5,751 bases of DNA, taken from Solirubrobacterales bacterium. GTDB taxonomy: Bacteria; Actinomycetota; Thermoleophilia; Solirubrobacterales; 70-9. This document shows positions 1 through 5,751 of this stretch, piece after piece. Under the pieces are notes generated by a model. That model saw only the letters and a program-made list of their open reading frames with translations, was not told the origin of the DNA and made no database searches. The stretch covers positions 1-5,751 of the forward strand of contig JACDBR010000073.1 in the NCBI GenBank assembly GCA_013694825.1, given 5' to 3'. Both the position numbers and the translations under genes were made by a program. Position 1 is the stretch's first letter. Every line of letters begins with the position of its first letter.

Positions 1-114
1 CTCCTCGCCCGCGAGGTAGCCCTCGCCGGCCAGCAGGTCGCGGACCTGCTCAGGGCTCGAGGCGCGGGCGCGCTGGCCCTCGGCGCCTGCGTCCTGTCGC
101 TGCTCGCCTGCGAT
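1..114 (-). CDS. Partial MoxR-like AAA+ ATPase N-terminus (start unclear)
   Basis: Directly after the medium-subunit stop, the minus strand stays open in a different frame to the window edge. Read from base 60 downward it gives SSPEQVRDLLAGEGYLAGEE. This resembles the segment just before the Walker A motif in MoxR-type AAA+ ATPases (a short helix, then a 'GYLADE'-like turn). Such ATPases (CoxD and relatives) often follow CO dehydrogenase-type genes and help mature the molybdenum hydroxylase. The Walker motifs would lie outside the window, so this rests on about 20 residues plus context. No ATG, GTG or TTG occurs in any minus-strand frame between bases 1 and 181. The end given here (114) is an ATC codon, the only near-cognate initiator noticed in this frame after the upstream gene stops, and is a placeholder. 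The residues before SSPEQV are low-complexity Ala/Gly/Gln/Arg. It could instead be an unrelated protein or carry a sequencing indel. Confidence 0.4.
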   Translation of the reverse strand, partial: MAGEQRQDAGAEGQRARASSPEQVRDLLAGEGYLAGEE

Positions 115-124
115 CGCCGCGCTG

Positions 125-985
125 CTAGCGCTGCCCGCGCTCTCCGAGCCCGGCCGCGCTCTCCAGCGCGCGCTTGGTGAGCACGCGCGCCAGGTGGCGC
201 TTGTAGTCGGGCGTCGCGTTGAGGTCGCCGGGCGGGCGGGTGCCCTCTGCCGCCTGCTCGGCGGCGCGGGCGATCTGATCGGCGTCGAGCGACTGGCCGC
301 GCAGCGCCTCCTCGACGGCGCTGGCTCGAAGCGGCGTCGAGCTCATGTGGGTGAGGCCGATCCTGACGTCCTCGCAGACGCCGTCCGACTGCTTGACGAG
401 CGCGCAGACGCCGACCATCGCCCAGTCCTCGGAGCGGCGGATGAACTTCTCGTAGCCCCAGCCATAACCCTCGAGCGCCGGCATCCGGATCTCGGTGATC
501 AACTCGTCGGGCTCGAGCGCCGTCGTCAGGTAGTCCTGGAACAGGTCGCCGACCGCGAGCCGCCGCTCGCCCGACCGACCGCGGGCGACGATCTCCGACT
601 CGCTAGCCAGCAGCACCGCCGGCAGGTCGGAGGCGGGGTCGCCGTGGGCGACCGAGCCGCCGATCGTGCCCCTGTTTCGGACCTGCTGGTCGGCGATCAG
701 CGAGGCGGCCCGCGAGATCACGCCCATCTCCGGCGCGTCCTGGAGCTGGACGTGGCGGGTGCCGCCGCCGATCGACCAGTCGCCGTTCTGGCGCTGCACG
801 CCGCGGATCTCGTCGAGCCCGCTGATGTCGATCAGCCGGCTGGGCGCGGCGAGCCGCAGCTTCATCAGCGGCAGCAGGGAATGGCCTCCGGCGAGCAGCT
901 TGGCGTCCTCACCGCCCTCCGTGAGCGCCGAGATCGCCTCGTCGACCGACCCGGCCCTGACGTAGTCGAAACGCGCCGGGATCAT
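125..985 (-). CDS. Molybdenum hydroxylase FAD-binding medium subunit (CoxM-like)
   Basis: This 286-residue protein is the flavoprotein subunit of a xanthine dehydrogenase / CO dehydrogenase-family hydroxylase. It takes electrons from the [2Fe-2S] subunit onto FAD and passes them to an acceptor. Two FAD-binding signatures are visible: AGGHSLLPLMKLRL from residue 32, and TIGGSVAHGDPASDLP from residue 107. The FIRRSEDWAMVGVCA stretch near residue 181 fits the start of the C-terminal CO dehydrogenase flavoprotein domain. The length is normal for the family (about 280-300). The start is well fixed: ATG at 985 overlaps the large-subunit stop as ATGA and is preceded by a perfect GGAGGT five bases upstream. 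It is third in the small-large-medium operon, so translation is probably coupled to the large subunit. It ends in TAG at 125-127, with no evident terminator after it. Confidence 0.95.
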   Translation of the reverse strand: MIPARFDYVRAGSVDEAISALTEGGEDAKLLAGGHSLLPLMKLRLAAPSRLIDISGLDEIRGVQRQNGDWSIGGGTRHVQLQDAPEMGVISRAASLIADQQVRNRGTIGGSVAHGDPASDLPAVLLASESEIVARGRSGERRLAVGDLFQDYLTTALEPDELITEIRMPALEGYGWGYEKFIRRSEDWAMVGVCALVKQSDGVCEDVRIGLTHMSSTPLRASAVEEALRGQSLDADQIARAAEQAAEGTRPPGDLNATPDYKRHLARVLTKRALESAAGLGERGQR

Positions 986-3480
986 GCGACACCTCCGCCG
1001 TCGGGATGCGTAGGCCCGGAGCCCGCGGCGCCGCGCCCATGCGGGCCGGCGTCGCTGCCCTGCTCGGTGGCGCGCGGCCCTTCGCCACGCCCCTTGGCCT
1101 CCTCGATCGCCTGCCAGATGCGCATCGGCGTCAGCGGCATGTCGAGGTAGTCGATGCCCAGTGGGCGTAGCGCATCGACTACGGCGTTGACGACCGCCGG
1201 GGTCGCGGCGATCGTGCCCGCCTCGCCGACCCCCTTGACGCCGAGCGAGTTGACCGGCGAGCGCGTCTCCTGGCGGTCGGTCTCGAACATCGGCACCTCG
1301 GCCGCGGTCGGCAGCGCGTAGTCGACGAACGAGCCGGTCACGAGCTGACCCTCCTCGTCATAGACGACCTGCTCGTAGAGCGCCTGCCCGATTCCGTGGG
1401 CGACCCCGCCGTGAACCTGGCCGTCGATCAGCATCGGGTTGATCGCCGGGCCGCAGTCGTCGACCGCCACCCAGCGCTTCACCTCGACCTTGCCGGTCTC
1501 GGTGTCGACGTCGACGATGCAGGCGTGGGCGCCGAACGGGAAGACGAAGTTCTCCGGGTCGTAGAACGCCGTCTCCTCGAGGCCGGGCTCGATGTCGGCC
1601 GGCAGCTCGTTGGGCGGGATGTGCGCCGCCCCGGCGATGTCGGCCATCGTCATCGTCTTGTCGGGCTGGCCGCGGACGCGGAACTCGCCCCCGGCGAGCT
1701 CGATGTCCTCCGGCGCCGCCTCGAGCAGCGCGGCGCAGATCTTCTTCGCCTTCGCCTGGACGCGCTCCGAGGCCCTGGCGATCGCCTCGCCGCCGACCGA
1801 GAGCGAGCGCGAGCCGTAGGTGCCCCAGCCGAACGGACCCTGGTTGGTGTCGCCGTGAAGCACGTCGACCTGCTCGGGCGAGATCCCCAGCCGGTCGGCG
1901 GCGATCTGGGCGAAGCTCGTGTCGAGCCCCTGCCCATGCGGCGAGGATCCGCTGTAGACGGTCGCCGAGCCCGACGGGTGGACGCGCACAGCGGCCGACT
2001 CCCAGAACGCCGCCTGGAGGCCGACGCCCTGCGGCCCGACCGCCCGTGAGGGCGCCAGCCCGCAGACCTCGACGTAGGTCGAGAAGCCGAGCCCGCGGTG
2101 GATGCCGCGCTCGCGCAGCTCGGCCTGCTCGCGGCGGAACTCGTCGACGTCGAGGTGGGTGAGCAGCTTGTCGAGCGTGCCGTGGTAGTCGCCAGAGTCG
2201 TAGGTGATGTCGAGCGCGGTCGTGAACGGGAACTCATCGGTCGGGATGAAGTTCTTGCGCCGCAGCTCGAGCGGGTCCATGTCCAGCCGCTGGGCGAGCT
2301 GGTCCATCATCACCTCGATCCAGTGCGTCATCTCGGGCCGCCCGGCGCCGCGCACCGCGTCGGTCGCAAACTTGTTCGTGAACACGCCCGTGAAGTGCAG
2401 GTCGATGCCACCGATCTTGTAGCAGCCGCCTGCGACCGGGAAGCCGAGCTCGGCGATGAACGGGGTCAGGATCTGGAAGTACGCGCCGAGGTCGGAGACG
2501 ATCTTCGCCCTCACGCCCGTGACCTGTCCGTCCGACTTCGCCGCCAGCGTGATCGTGGCGATCTGGTCGCGGCCGTGGGCCGTGTTCGACATGTTCTCCG
2601 AGCGGGTCTCGATCCACTTGACCGGCCGCCCGAGCTTGCGGCTGATCGCGCAGACCAGCACCTCCTCGGCGTAGGTGTTCAGCTTGCCGCCGAAGCCGCC
2701 GCCGACGTCGGGGGCGACGACTCGGATGTGGTCCTCCGACATGCCGAGCATGCCGGCCATCAGGAAGCGCGTGATGTGCGGGATCTGGGTAGAGGAGAAG
2801 AGCGTGATCTGATCGCCGCGCGCCTCGGCCATGCACCCGCGACACTCGATCGCGGCCGCGGCGGTTCGGTGGTTGACGATCCGCTGCTCGACGACGACGT
2901 CGGCGCCTGAGATCGCGGCCCCGACATCCTCGCCGCCGGCAAGCGCCCACTCGTGGGTCTTGTTGGTCCCGAACTGATCCCAGACGAGCGGCGAGCCCTC
3001 TTCGAGCGCGGCCTCGGGGTCGACGACCACGGGCTTGGGCTCGTACTCGACGATCACCAGCTCGGCGGCGTCGACGACGCCGTACTTGCTCGTCCCCAGC
3101 ACGACAGCGACCGGATCGCCGACGCACTTGACCTCACCCGACTTCAGCGGCATGTGCTCGGGCGTGTTGACCTCGACGCCCGGCGGGTCCCAGACCATCG
3201 GGATGCCACCCTCGACGGGTAGGTCGTCGGCCGTGTAGACGGCGACCACGCCCTCCATCGCCTCGGCCTCGGACTTGTCGATCGAGACGATCGCGGCGTG
3301 GGCCTCCGGGGAGCGGACCACGGCCATGTGGAGCATTCCCGGGATCGTCATGTCGTCGATGTAGCGGCCGGTGCCGGTGATGAAGCGCGGGTCCTCCTTG
3401 CGCTTGATCGCCTGGCCTACCCAGCCGTCGGGGGCGCCGTTGGTCGTTTCTGTGCTCTCGGGTGAGGTTCCGGCTTCCAT
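982..3480 (-). CDS. Molybdenum hydroxylase catalytic large subunit, form II CoxL-like
   Basis: An 832-residue molybdopterin-binding catalytic subunit of the xanthine dehydrogenase / aerobic CO dehydrogenase family. It begins with the a/b hammerhead domain ([21 protein letters not shown], residues 20-40), followed by the molybdopterin-binding domains. Visible cofactor and active-site motifs are VGGGFGGK (259-266), AVRGAGR (375-381), [12 protein letters not shown] (514-525), [14 protein letters not shown] (553-566) and GVGEAGTI (750-757), whose E753 is the expected base/ligand glutamate at Mo. The loop AVRGAGR matches the form II pattern AYRGAGR, with Val for Tyr. It lacks the Cys of AYxCSFR that binds Cu in true form I CO dehydrogenase. 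The substrate is thus unknown: CO, a purine, an aldehyde or a heterocycle are all possible. The ATG at 3480 overlaps the small-subunit stop (TGATG), with GAGGGAG (3491-3497) ten bases upstream. Residues 797-832 form a Gly/Pro-rich tail after the conserved end. The frame is open upstream to 3834, but only as a shadow of the small-subunit gene. Confidence 0.95.
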   Translation of the reverse strand: MEAGTSPESTETTNGAPDGWVGQAIKRKEDPRFITGTGRYIDDMTIPGMLHMAVVRSPEAHAAIVSIDKSEAEAMEGVVAVYTADDLPVEGGIPMVWDPPGVEVNTPEHMPLKSGEVKCVGDPVAVVLGTSKYGVVDAAELVIVEYEPKPVVVDPEAALEEGSPLVWDQFGTNKTHEWALAGGEDVGAAISGADVVVEQRIVNHRTAAAAIECRGCMAEARGDQITLFSSTQIPHITRFLMAGMLGMSEDHIRVVAPDVGGGFGGKLNTYAEEVLVCAISRKLGRPVKWIETRSENMSNTAHGRDQIATITLAAKSDGQVTGVRAKIVSDLGAYFQILTPFIAELGFPVAGGCYKIGGIDLHFTGVFTNKFATDAVRGAGRPEMTHWIEVMMDQLAQRLDMDPLELRRKNFIPTDEFPFTTALDITYDSGDYHGTLDKLLTHLDVDEFRREQAELRERGIHRGLGFSTYVEVCGLAPSRAVGPQGVGLQAAFWESAAVRVHPSGSATVYSGSSPHGQGLDTSFAQIAADRLGISPEQVDVLHGDTNQGPFGWGTYGSRSLSVGGEAIARASERVQAKAKKICAALLEAAPEDIELAGGEFRVRGQPDKTMTMADIAGAAHIPPNELPADIEPGLEETAFYDPENFVFPFGAHACIVDVDTETGKVEVKRWVAVDDCGPAINPMLIDGQVHGGVAHGIGQALYEQVVYDEEGQLVTGSFVDYALPTAAEVPMFETDRQETRSPVNSLGVKGVGEAGTIAATPAVVNAVVDALRPLGIDYLDMPLTPMRIWQAIEEAKGRGEGPRATEQGSDAGPHGRGAAGSGPTHPDGGGVA
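991..996 (-). promoter_or_regulatory. Shine-Dalgarno site of the medium subunit
   Basis: On the minus strand the bases read GGAGGT, five bases before the ATG at 985. The site lies inside the last codons of the large-subunit gene and supports this start over the internal methionines. It suggests independent ribosome recruitment in addition to coupling through the ATGA overlap. Confidence 0.75.
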
Positions 3481-3986
3481 CAGGCCTGCGCTCCCTCGGT
3501 CTCGCGGGACCCGGCTCGGCCGCCGTGCTTGGAGGCGGTGATCACGGACTTGACGATGTTGTGGTAGCCCGTGCAGCGGCAGAGGTTGCCCTCGAGCCCG
3601 CTCTTGACCTCCTCCTCGGTGGGGCTTGGGTTGCGGCGCAACAGGCCCTCGGCCGCCATGATCATGCCCGGCGTGCAATAGCCGCACTGCAGGCCGTGCT
3701 CCTCGCGGAAGGCGGCCTGTAGGGGGTGCAGATCGGCGTCGGTGCCCATCCCCTCGATCGTCTCGAGCTCCGCCCCCTCGGCCTGGACGGCGAGCACCGT
3801 GCAGCTCTTGACTGCCGCGCCGTCGAGCAGGCACGTGCAGGCGCCGCAGTTCGAGGTGTCGCAGCCGACGTGCGTCCCGGTCAGACCGAGCTCGTCGCGC
3901 AGCCAGTGGACCAGCAGCAGCCTCGGATCAACCGCGGACTCGCGCTGCTCGCCGTTGACGACGGCACGCAACCTGACCGTGCTCAT
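3480..3986 (-). CDS. Molybdenum hydroxylase [2Fe-2S] small subunit (CoxS-like)
   Basis: This 168-residue iron-sulfur subunit carries electrons from the molybdenum centre to the FAD subunit. The N-terminal plant-type ferredoxin domain has C42, C47, C50 and C62 (CDTSNCGAC, then a Cys 12 residues later). The C-terminal helical domain binds the second cluster with C101, C104, C136 and C138 (QCGYCTPGM and CRCTGY). All eight ligands are present, as is the conserved Gln just before C101. Length is typical (about 150-170). The ATG at 3986 is chosen because AGGGAGAGG lies just upstream and the domain starts a few residues in ([10 protein letters not shown]). The frame stays open upstream to 4658, but only antisense to moaA. 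It is the first gene of the small-large-medium operon, the order usual for form II CoxSLM clusters, and diverges from moaA. Confidence 0.96.
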   Translation of the reverse strand: MSTVRLRAVVNGEQRESAVDPRLLLVHWLRDELGLTGTHVGCDTSNCGACTCLLDGAAVKSCTVLAVQAEGAELETIEGMGTDADLHPLQAAFREEHGLQCGYCTPGMIMAAEGLLRRNPSPTEEEVKSGLEGNLCRCTGYHNIVKSVITASKHGGRAGSRETEGAQA

Positions 3987-3987
3987 A

Positions 3988-3997
3988 CCTCTCCCTT
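3988..3997 (-). promoter_or_regulatory. Shine-Dalgarno site of the small subunit
   Basis: The minus strand reads AAGGGAGAGG directly before the ATG at 3986. This purine-rich stretch with a GGGAG core decides the start of the first operon gene, against the much longer open frame that runs into the moaA antisense strand. Confidence 0.7.
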
Positions 3998-4016
3998 TCA
4001 GTTGCTCCCCGCAGGC

Positions 4017-4046
4017 TTTGTAGCACTCCGCCGTCGCGAGCTCGAA
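4017..4046 (-). promoter_or_regulatory. Weak promoter candidate for the hydroxylase operon
   Basis: On the minus strand TACAAA (4022-4017) resembles a -10 box and is preceded by TG with one base between (TGCTACAAA), as in an extended -10. TTCGAG (4046-4041) is a poor -35 box 18 bases upstream. This would place transcription start roughly 25 bases before the small-subunit ATG. The match is partial and such strings arise by chance, so this is only a lead. I found no comparable element for moaA on the plus strand. Confidence 0.25.
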
Positions 4047-4072
4047 GCACGTCCTCGCGCGACCTCTGCTTT

Positions 4073-4084
4073 CGTTCGCGAACG
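4073..4084. promoter_or_regulatory. Perfect 12-bp palindrome, possible operator
   Basis: CGTTCGCGAACG is its own reverse complement. It lies near the middle of the 145-base region between the divergent small-subunit gene and moaA, 86 bases from the former start and 47 from the latter. That position suits a dimeric regulator acting on both directions. The regulator is unknown, none is encoded in the window, and CG-rich palindromes also occur by chance in such a genome. Confidence 0.35.
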
Positions 4085-4119
4085 GCCGTCGGGCGTCGCC
4101 ATCGATCGTCGTCCGCACC

Positions 4120-4123
4120 GGAG
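4120..4123 (+). promoter_or_regulatory. Shine-Dalgarno site for the GTG start of moaA
   Basis: GGAG lies eight bases before GTG 4132, a near-ideal spacing. The rival ATG at 4150 has a better core (GGAGG, 4142-4146) but a spacer of only three bases, so the GTG start is slightly preferred. Confidence 0.4.
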
Positions 4124-4135
4124 CACTCCGGGTGC
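4123..4135 (+). promoter_or_regulatory. Imperfect inverted repeat over the moaA start
   Basis: GCACTCCGGGTGC pairs GCAC with GTGC around a CG-rich centre, with one T-G wobble. It covers the proposed GTG start of moaA. A small RNA hairpin here could dampen initiation at GTG, or the repeat could bind protein. It is too short to call a riboswitch. Confidence 0.2.
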
Positions 4136-5166
4136 AACCATGGAGGCCGATGCGCTCGTCCCTCCAGGAGACAGCCGCCGAGCCGCTGCGCGACGCGCAC
4201 GGCCGCTCGATCACCGACCTGCGCGTCTCGGTGACCGACCGCTGCAACTTCCGCTGCCAGTACTGCATGCCGGCCGAGGGGATGGAGTGGCTCGAGCGCT
4301 CGGCGATTCTCTCCTTCGAGGAGATCGAGCGGCTGGTGGGGGTGATGTCGGGCCTCGGGGTCGACTCGCTGCGGCTGACCGGAGGCGAGCCGCTGGCGCG
4401 GCGCGAGTTCCCCCGGCTGGCCTCGATGCTGGCGAAGGTGCCGGGGATCGACGACCTCTCGGTGACGACCAACGGCTGGTTCCTCGAGCGCGACGCCCGG
4501 GCGCTGGTCGACGCCGGCGTCAACAGGGTCAACGTCTCGATCGACTCGCTGGCCCGCGACCGCTTCTTCCAGATCACTCGGCGCGACGCGTTGCCGAAGG
4601 TGCTGAGGGGATTGGAGGCGATCGCCGCCTTCCCGCAGGTTCGACCCGTCAAGGTCAACGCGATCGCGATGCGCGACTACACCGAGCAGGAGGTCCTGCG
4701 TTTCTGCGACTTCGCGCGCTCGACCGACTACCAGGTGCGCTTCATCGAGTTCATGCCGCTCGACGGCGATCGCAACTGGGAGCCCGACTCGGTCCTGACC
4801 GGCGCCGAGATTCGAGCCCTGATCGAAGCGCGCTTCGCGCTCGAGGCCGTAGCGCGCGAGCCGCACGCCACGGCGCGCGTTTACCGCTTCGCCGACGGCG
4901 CCGGTGAGATCGGCTTCATCAACCCGGTCTCCGAGCCGTTCTGCGCCGACTGCAACCGGATCCGGCTGACGGCCGACGGAAGGCTCCGGACGTGCCTGTT
5001 CTCGATCCACGAGACCGATCTGCGCGGCCCGATGCGAGCCGGGGCGAGCGACGGCGAGCTGGCCGAGGTGATCCGCGACGCCGTCTGGCGAAAGGAGCTC
5101 AAGCATCGAGTCAACGAGCCCGGCTTCCGCGCCCCACCGCGAACGATGAGCGCGATCGGAGGCTGA
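4132..5166 (+). CDS. moaA: GTP 3',8-cyclase MoaA (molybdenum cofactor synthesis)
   Basis: MoaA is a radical-SAM enzyme that, with MoaC, converts GTP to cyclic pyranopterin monophosphate, the first step of molybdenum cofactor synthesis. In the 344-residue reading the SAM cluster motif is C38-x3-C42-x2-C45 ([12 protein letters not shown]), followed by the SAM-binding LTGGEPL (82-88). The C-terminal GTP-binding cluster has C271, C274 and C288 ([21 protein letters not shown] region). [13 protein letters not shown] (204-216) is a family signature, and the protein ends in MSAIGG, whose terminal GG pair is known to be needed for activity. Nothing is missing and the length is normal. The start is either GTG 4132 or ATG 4150 (338 residues); the conserved part starts at about residue 22, so either works. 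It diverges from the operon of a molybdenum-cofactor enzyme and leads into pabB on the same strand. Confidence 0.96.
   Translation: MQPWRPMRSSLQETAAEPLRDAHGRSITDLRVSVTDRCNFRCQYCMPAEGMEWLERSAILSFEEIERLVGVMSGLGVDSLRLTGGEPLARREFPRLASMLAKVPGIDDLSVTTNGWFLERDARALVDAGVNRVNVSIDSLARDRFFQITRRDALPKVLRGLEAIAAFPQVRPVKVNAIAMRDYTEQEVLRFCDFARSTDYQVRFIEFMPLDGDRNWEPDSVLTGAEIRALIEARFALEAVAREPHATARVYRFADGAGEIGFINPVSEPFCADCNRIRLTADGRLRTCLFSIHETDLRGPMRAGASDGELAEVIRDAVWRKELKHRVNEPGFRAPPRTMSAIGG
5158..5162 (+). promoter_or_regulatory. Strong Shine-Dalgarno inside the last moaA codons
   Basis: GGAGG falls in the codons for the terminal Gly-Gly of MoaA and stands six bases before ATG 5169. The GG codons are constrained by MoaA itself, so the site could be incidental, but the spacing is ideal for starting translation at 5169. 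Confidence 0.4.
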
Positions 5167-5168
5167 GC

Positions 5169-5240
5169 ATGGGCCTCGCCGCGAGCGCCCGCCGCGCCGG
5201 GGGCCTCAGGCTCCACTCCGCCGCGAGGGTCACCGGGTAG
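5169..5240 (+). CDS. Possible 23-codon small ORF coupled to pabB
   Basis: ATG 5169 starts three bases after the moaA stop and encodes MGLAASARRAGGLRLHSAARVTG, ending in TAG at 5238-5240. It has an ideally placed GGAGG six bases upstream. Its stop shares a base with the pabB GTG (TAGTG), the arrangement of translationally coupled genes. The peptide is basic (four Arg, one His), with no Cys, Trp or acidic residue and no recognisable domain. Three readings are possible: a short coupling ORF that delivers ribosomes to pabB; the true pabB N-terminus separated by a frameshift or sequence error; or chance, since GC-rich DNA has few stops and the Shine-Dalgarno overlaps constrained moaA codons. Confidence 0.3.
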   Translation: MGLAASARRAGGLRLHSAARVTG

Positions 5241-5751
5241 TGGTCCTCGAGCGCTCGCGCCTGGACGTCAGCGCGAGCCCACAGGATGCCCTGCGCCATC
5301 TGCGCGGCGATCGGATGCCGTTCGCGCTGATCGGCGACTGGGCGGGGAGCCGGGCCGTGCTCGGATCCGAGCCGTTTCGCGGGCGGCTCGATTCCCTCAC
5401 CGAGCTCGACCTCGAGCTCGGAGTCGGAGTCTCGAGGCGCGGCCGGCCAGGCCCGACGACGACGGCGGCCGCGGCGGACGCTCCGAGCGACGCGGCAGGC
5501 GAGGCTGTCGGCGGCGGGTGGTTCGGCTGGCTCGGCTACGGTGTCGGGGCGATGGTCGACCGCTTCCCCGTCCAGCCGCGGCGCCCTGAGCCCCTCGAGC
5601 GGCTCGGAATGGCCTTCTACGACCACGTTCTGCGACTGGACTCCGACGGCGTCTGGTGGTTCGAGGCGCTCGTGACGGAAGCGAGGCGCGCGGCGCTTCG
5701 CGGGCGCCGGCGGCTGCTCGAGGCGCGGCTTCGCGGCGCACCGTCACGCGC
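5240..5751 (+). CDS. pabB: Aminodeoxychorismate synthase component I, N-terminal part
   Basis: The frame from GTG 5240 is open to the window end (170 codons plus two bases) and matches the N-terminal domain of PabB / anthranilate synthase component I. PabB, with the PabA glutamine amidotransferase, aminates chorismate to 4-amino-4-deoxychorismate, leading to p-aminobenzoate and folate. Supporting stretches are MPFALIGDWAGSRAVLGSEP (26-45), GGGWFGWLGYG (91-101) and MAFYDHVLRLD...WWFEAL (124-143), which read like high-GC PabB proteins. The catalytic chorismate-binding domain lies beyond the window, so anthranilate synthase TrpE cannot be fully excluded. GTG 5240 is the first ATG/GTG/TTG in this frame after the moaA stop, with GAGGG (5225-5229) ten bases upstream; an internal ATG lies at 5315. 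Residues 66-93 form an Arg/Pro/Thr/Ala-rich low-complexity linker before the WFGWLGYG motif. Confidence 0.82.
   Translation, partial: MVLERSRLDVSASPQDALRHLRGDRMPFALIGDWAGSRAVLGSEPFRGRLDSLTELDLELGVGVSRRGRPGPTTTAAAADAPSDAAGEAVGGGWFGWLGYGVGAMVDRFPVQPRRPEPLERLGMAFYDHVLRLDSDGVWWFEALVTEARRAALRGRRRLLEARLRGAPSR

Larger units (their letters stand above)
4022..4130. repeat. 9-bp direct repeat with a 100-base offset
   Basis: AGCACTCCG occurs at 4022-4030 and again at 4122-4130, near the two ends of the intergenic region. The first copy touches the -10 candidate of the hydroxylase operon and the second lies just before the moaA GTG. It could be a paired protein-binding site or simple coincidence. Confidence 0.3.

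Noticed and set aside
194..1150. Long plus-strand ORF of 318 codons opposite the medium and large subunit genes
   Set aside because: It is antisense to a well-supported gene, is rich in Arg, Ala and Asp as expected from reading GC-rich codons backwards, and shows no domain. The same holds for other antisense frames at 1396-2049, 2098-2910 and 3726-4907.
982..3834. A 950-residue version of the large subunit starting at 3834
   Set aside because: The extra N-terminus is an out-of-frame reading of the small-subunit gene. ATG 3480 overlaps that gene's stop and gives the usual N-terminus.
3480..3986. True form I CO dehydrogenase operon
   Set aside because: The gene order is small-large-medium and the large subunit lacks the Cys-containing AYxCSFR loop.
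3987..4131. Molybdenum cofactor riboswitch before moaA
   Set aside because: The region is only 145 bases and shared by two divergent genes. I saw only short inverted repeats and none of the multi-stem architecture. A covariance-model search of this interval would settle it; no hit is expected.
3480..4658. A 392-residue version of the small subunit starting at 4658
   Set aside because: The upstream 224 codons are antisense to moaA and the intergenic region. The ATG at 3986 has a good Shine-Dalgarno and gives the normal family length.
3928..5106. Minus-strand ORF of 392 codons opposite moaA
   Set aside because: It lies across moaA, whose plus-strand product has every expected motif. The antisense translation has no recognisable domain and no ribosome binding site that I could see.
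5395..5440. Repeated GAGCTCG/CTCGAG-like strings in pabB
   Set aside because: They encode the ordinary run ELDLELGVGVSR using the favoured codons GAG and CTC, so codon bias explains the repeat.

Overview
This is a very GC-rich, densely packed bacterial window with two divergent gene blocks around a short shared control region. The base composition, heavy use of G/C-ending codons, and the Arg- and Ala-rich proteins suggest an actinobacterial-type genome. That placement is an inference; the window holds no rRNA or other taxonomic marker.

Minus strand (about 3986 down to 1): a compact operon for a molybdenum hydroxylase of the xanthine dehydrogenase / aerobic CO dehydrogenase family. In transcription order it encodes a [2Fe-2S] small subunit (3986-3480), a molybdopterin-cytosine-dinucleotide catalytic large subunit (3480-982) and an FAD-binding medium subunit (985-125). 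The genes overlap as TGATG and ATGA. The small-large-medium order and the glycine-type active-site loop AVRGAGR mark it as the 'form II' CoxSLM-like group rather than true form I CO dehydrogenase, which has a Cys loop (AYxCSFR) and medium-small-large order. The physiological substrate is therefore open. A fourth open frame (about 114 down to the window edge) looks like the N-terminus of a MoxR-type AAA+ ATPase, a common maturation partner of these enzymes, but no normal start codon is visible for it.

Intergenic (3987-4131): 145 bases between the divergent small-subunit gene and moaA. It contains a perfect 12-bp palindrome (4073-4084), a 9-bp direct repeat with a 100-base offset, a weak promoter-like element for the minus-strand operon and a small imperfect inverted repeat over the moaA start.

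Plus strand (4132 to the end): moaA, encoding the radical-SAM GTP 3',8-cyclase that starts molybdenum cofactor synthesis, with all six cluster cysteines and the C-terminal GG. It is followed after a 73-base gap by pabB (aminodeoxychorismate synthase component I), cut by the window end. That gap is almost filled by a 23-codon ORF with a strong Shine-Dalgarno sequence, whose stop overlaps the pabB GTG start (TAGTG).

Taken together, a cofactor-synthesis gene sits back to back with an enzyme that consumes that cofactor, which makes shared regulation plausible. I see no clearly new multi-gene system. The best leads are the unassigned substrate of the hydroxylase, the intergenic palindrome, the small coupled ORF before pabB, and the missing start of the ATPase-like gene. 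No stretch longer than 300 bases lacks a gene, and I saw no tRNA, rRNA, CRISPR array, insertion sequence or convincing terminator.
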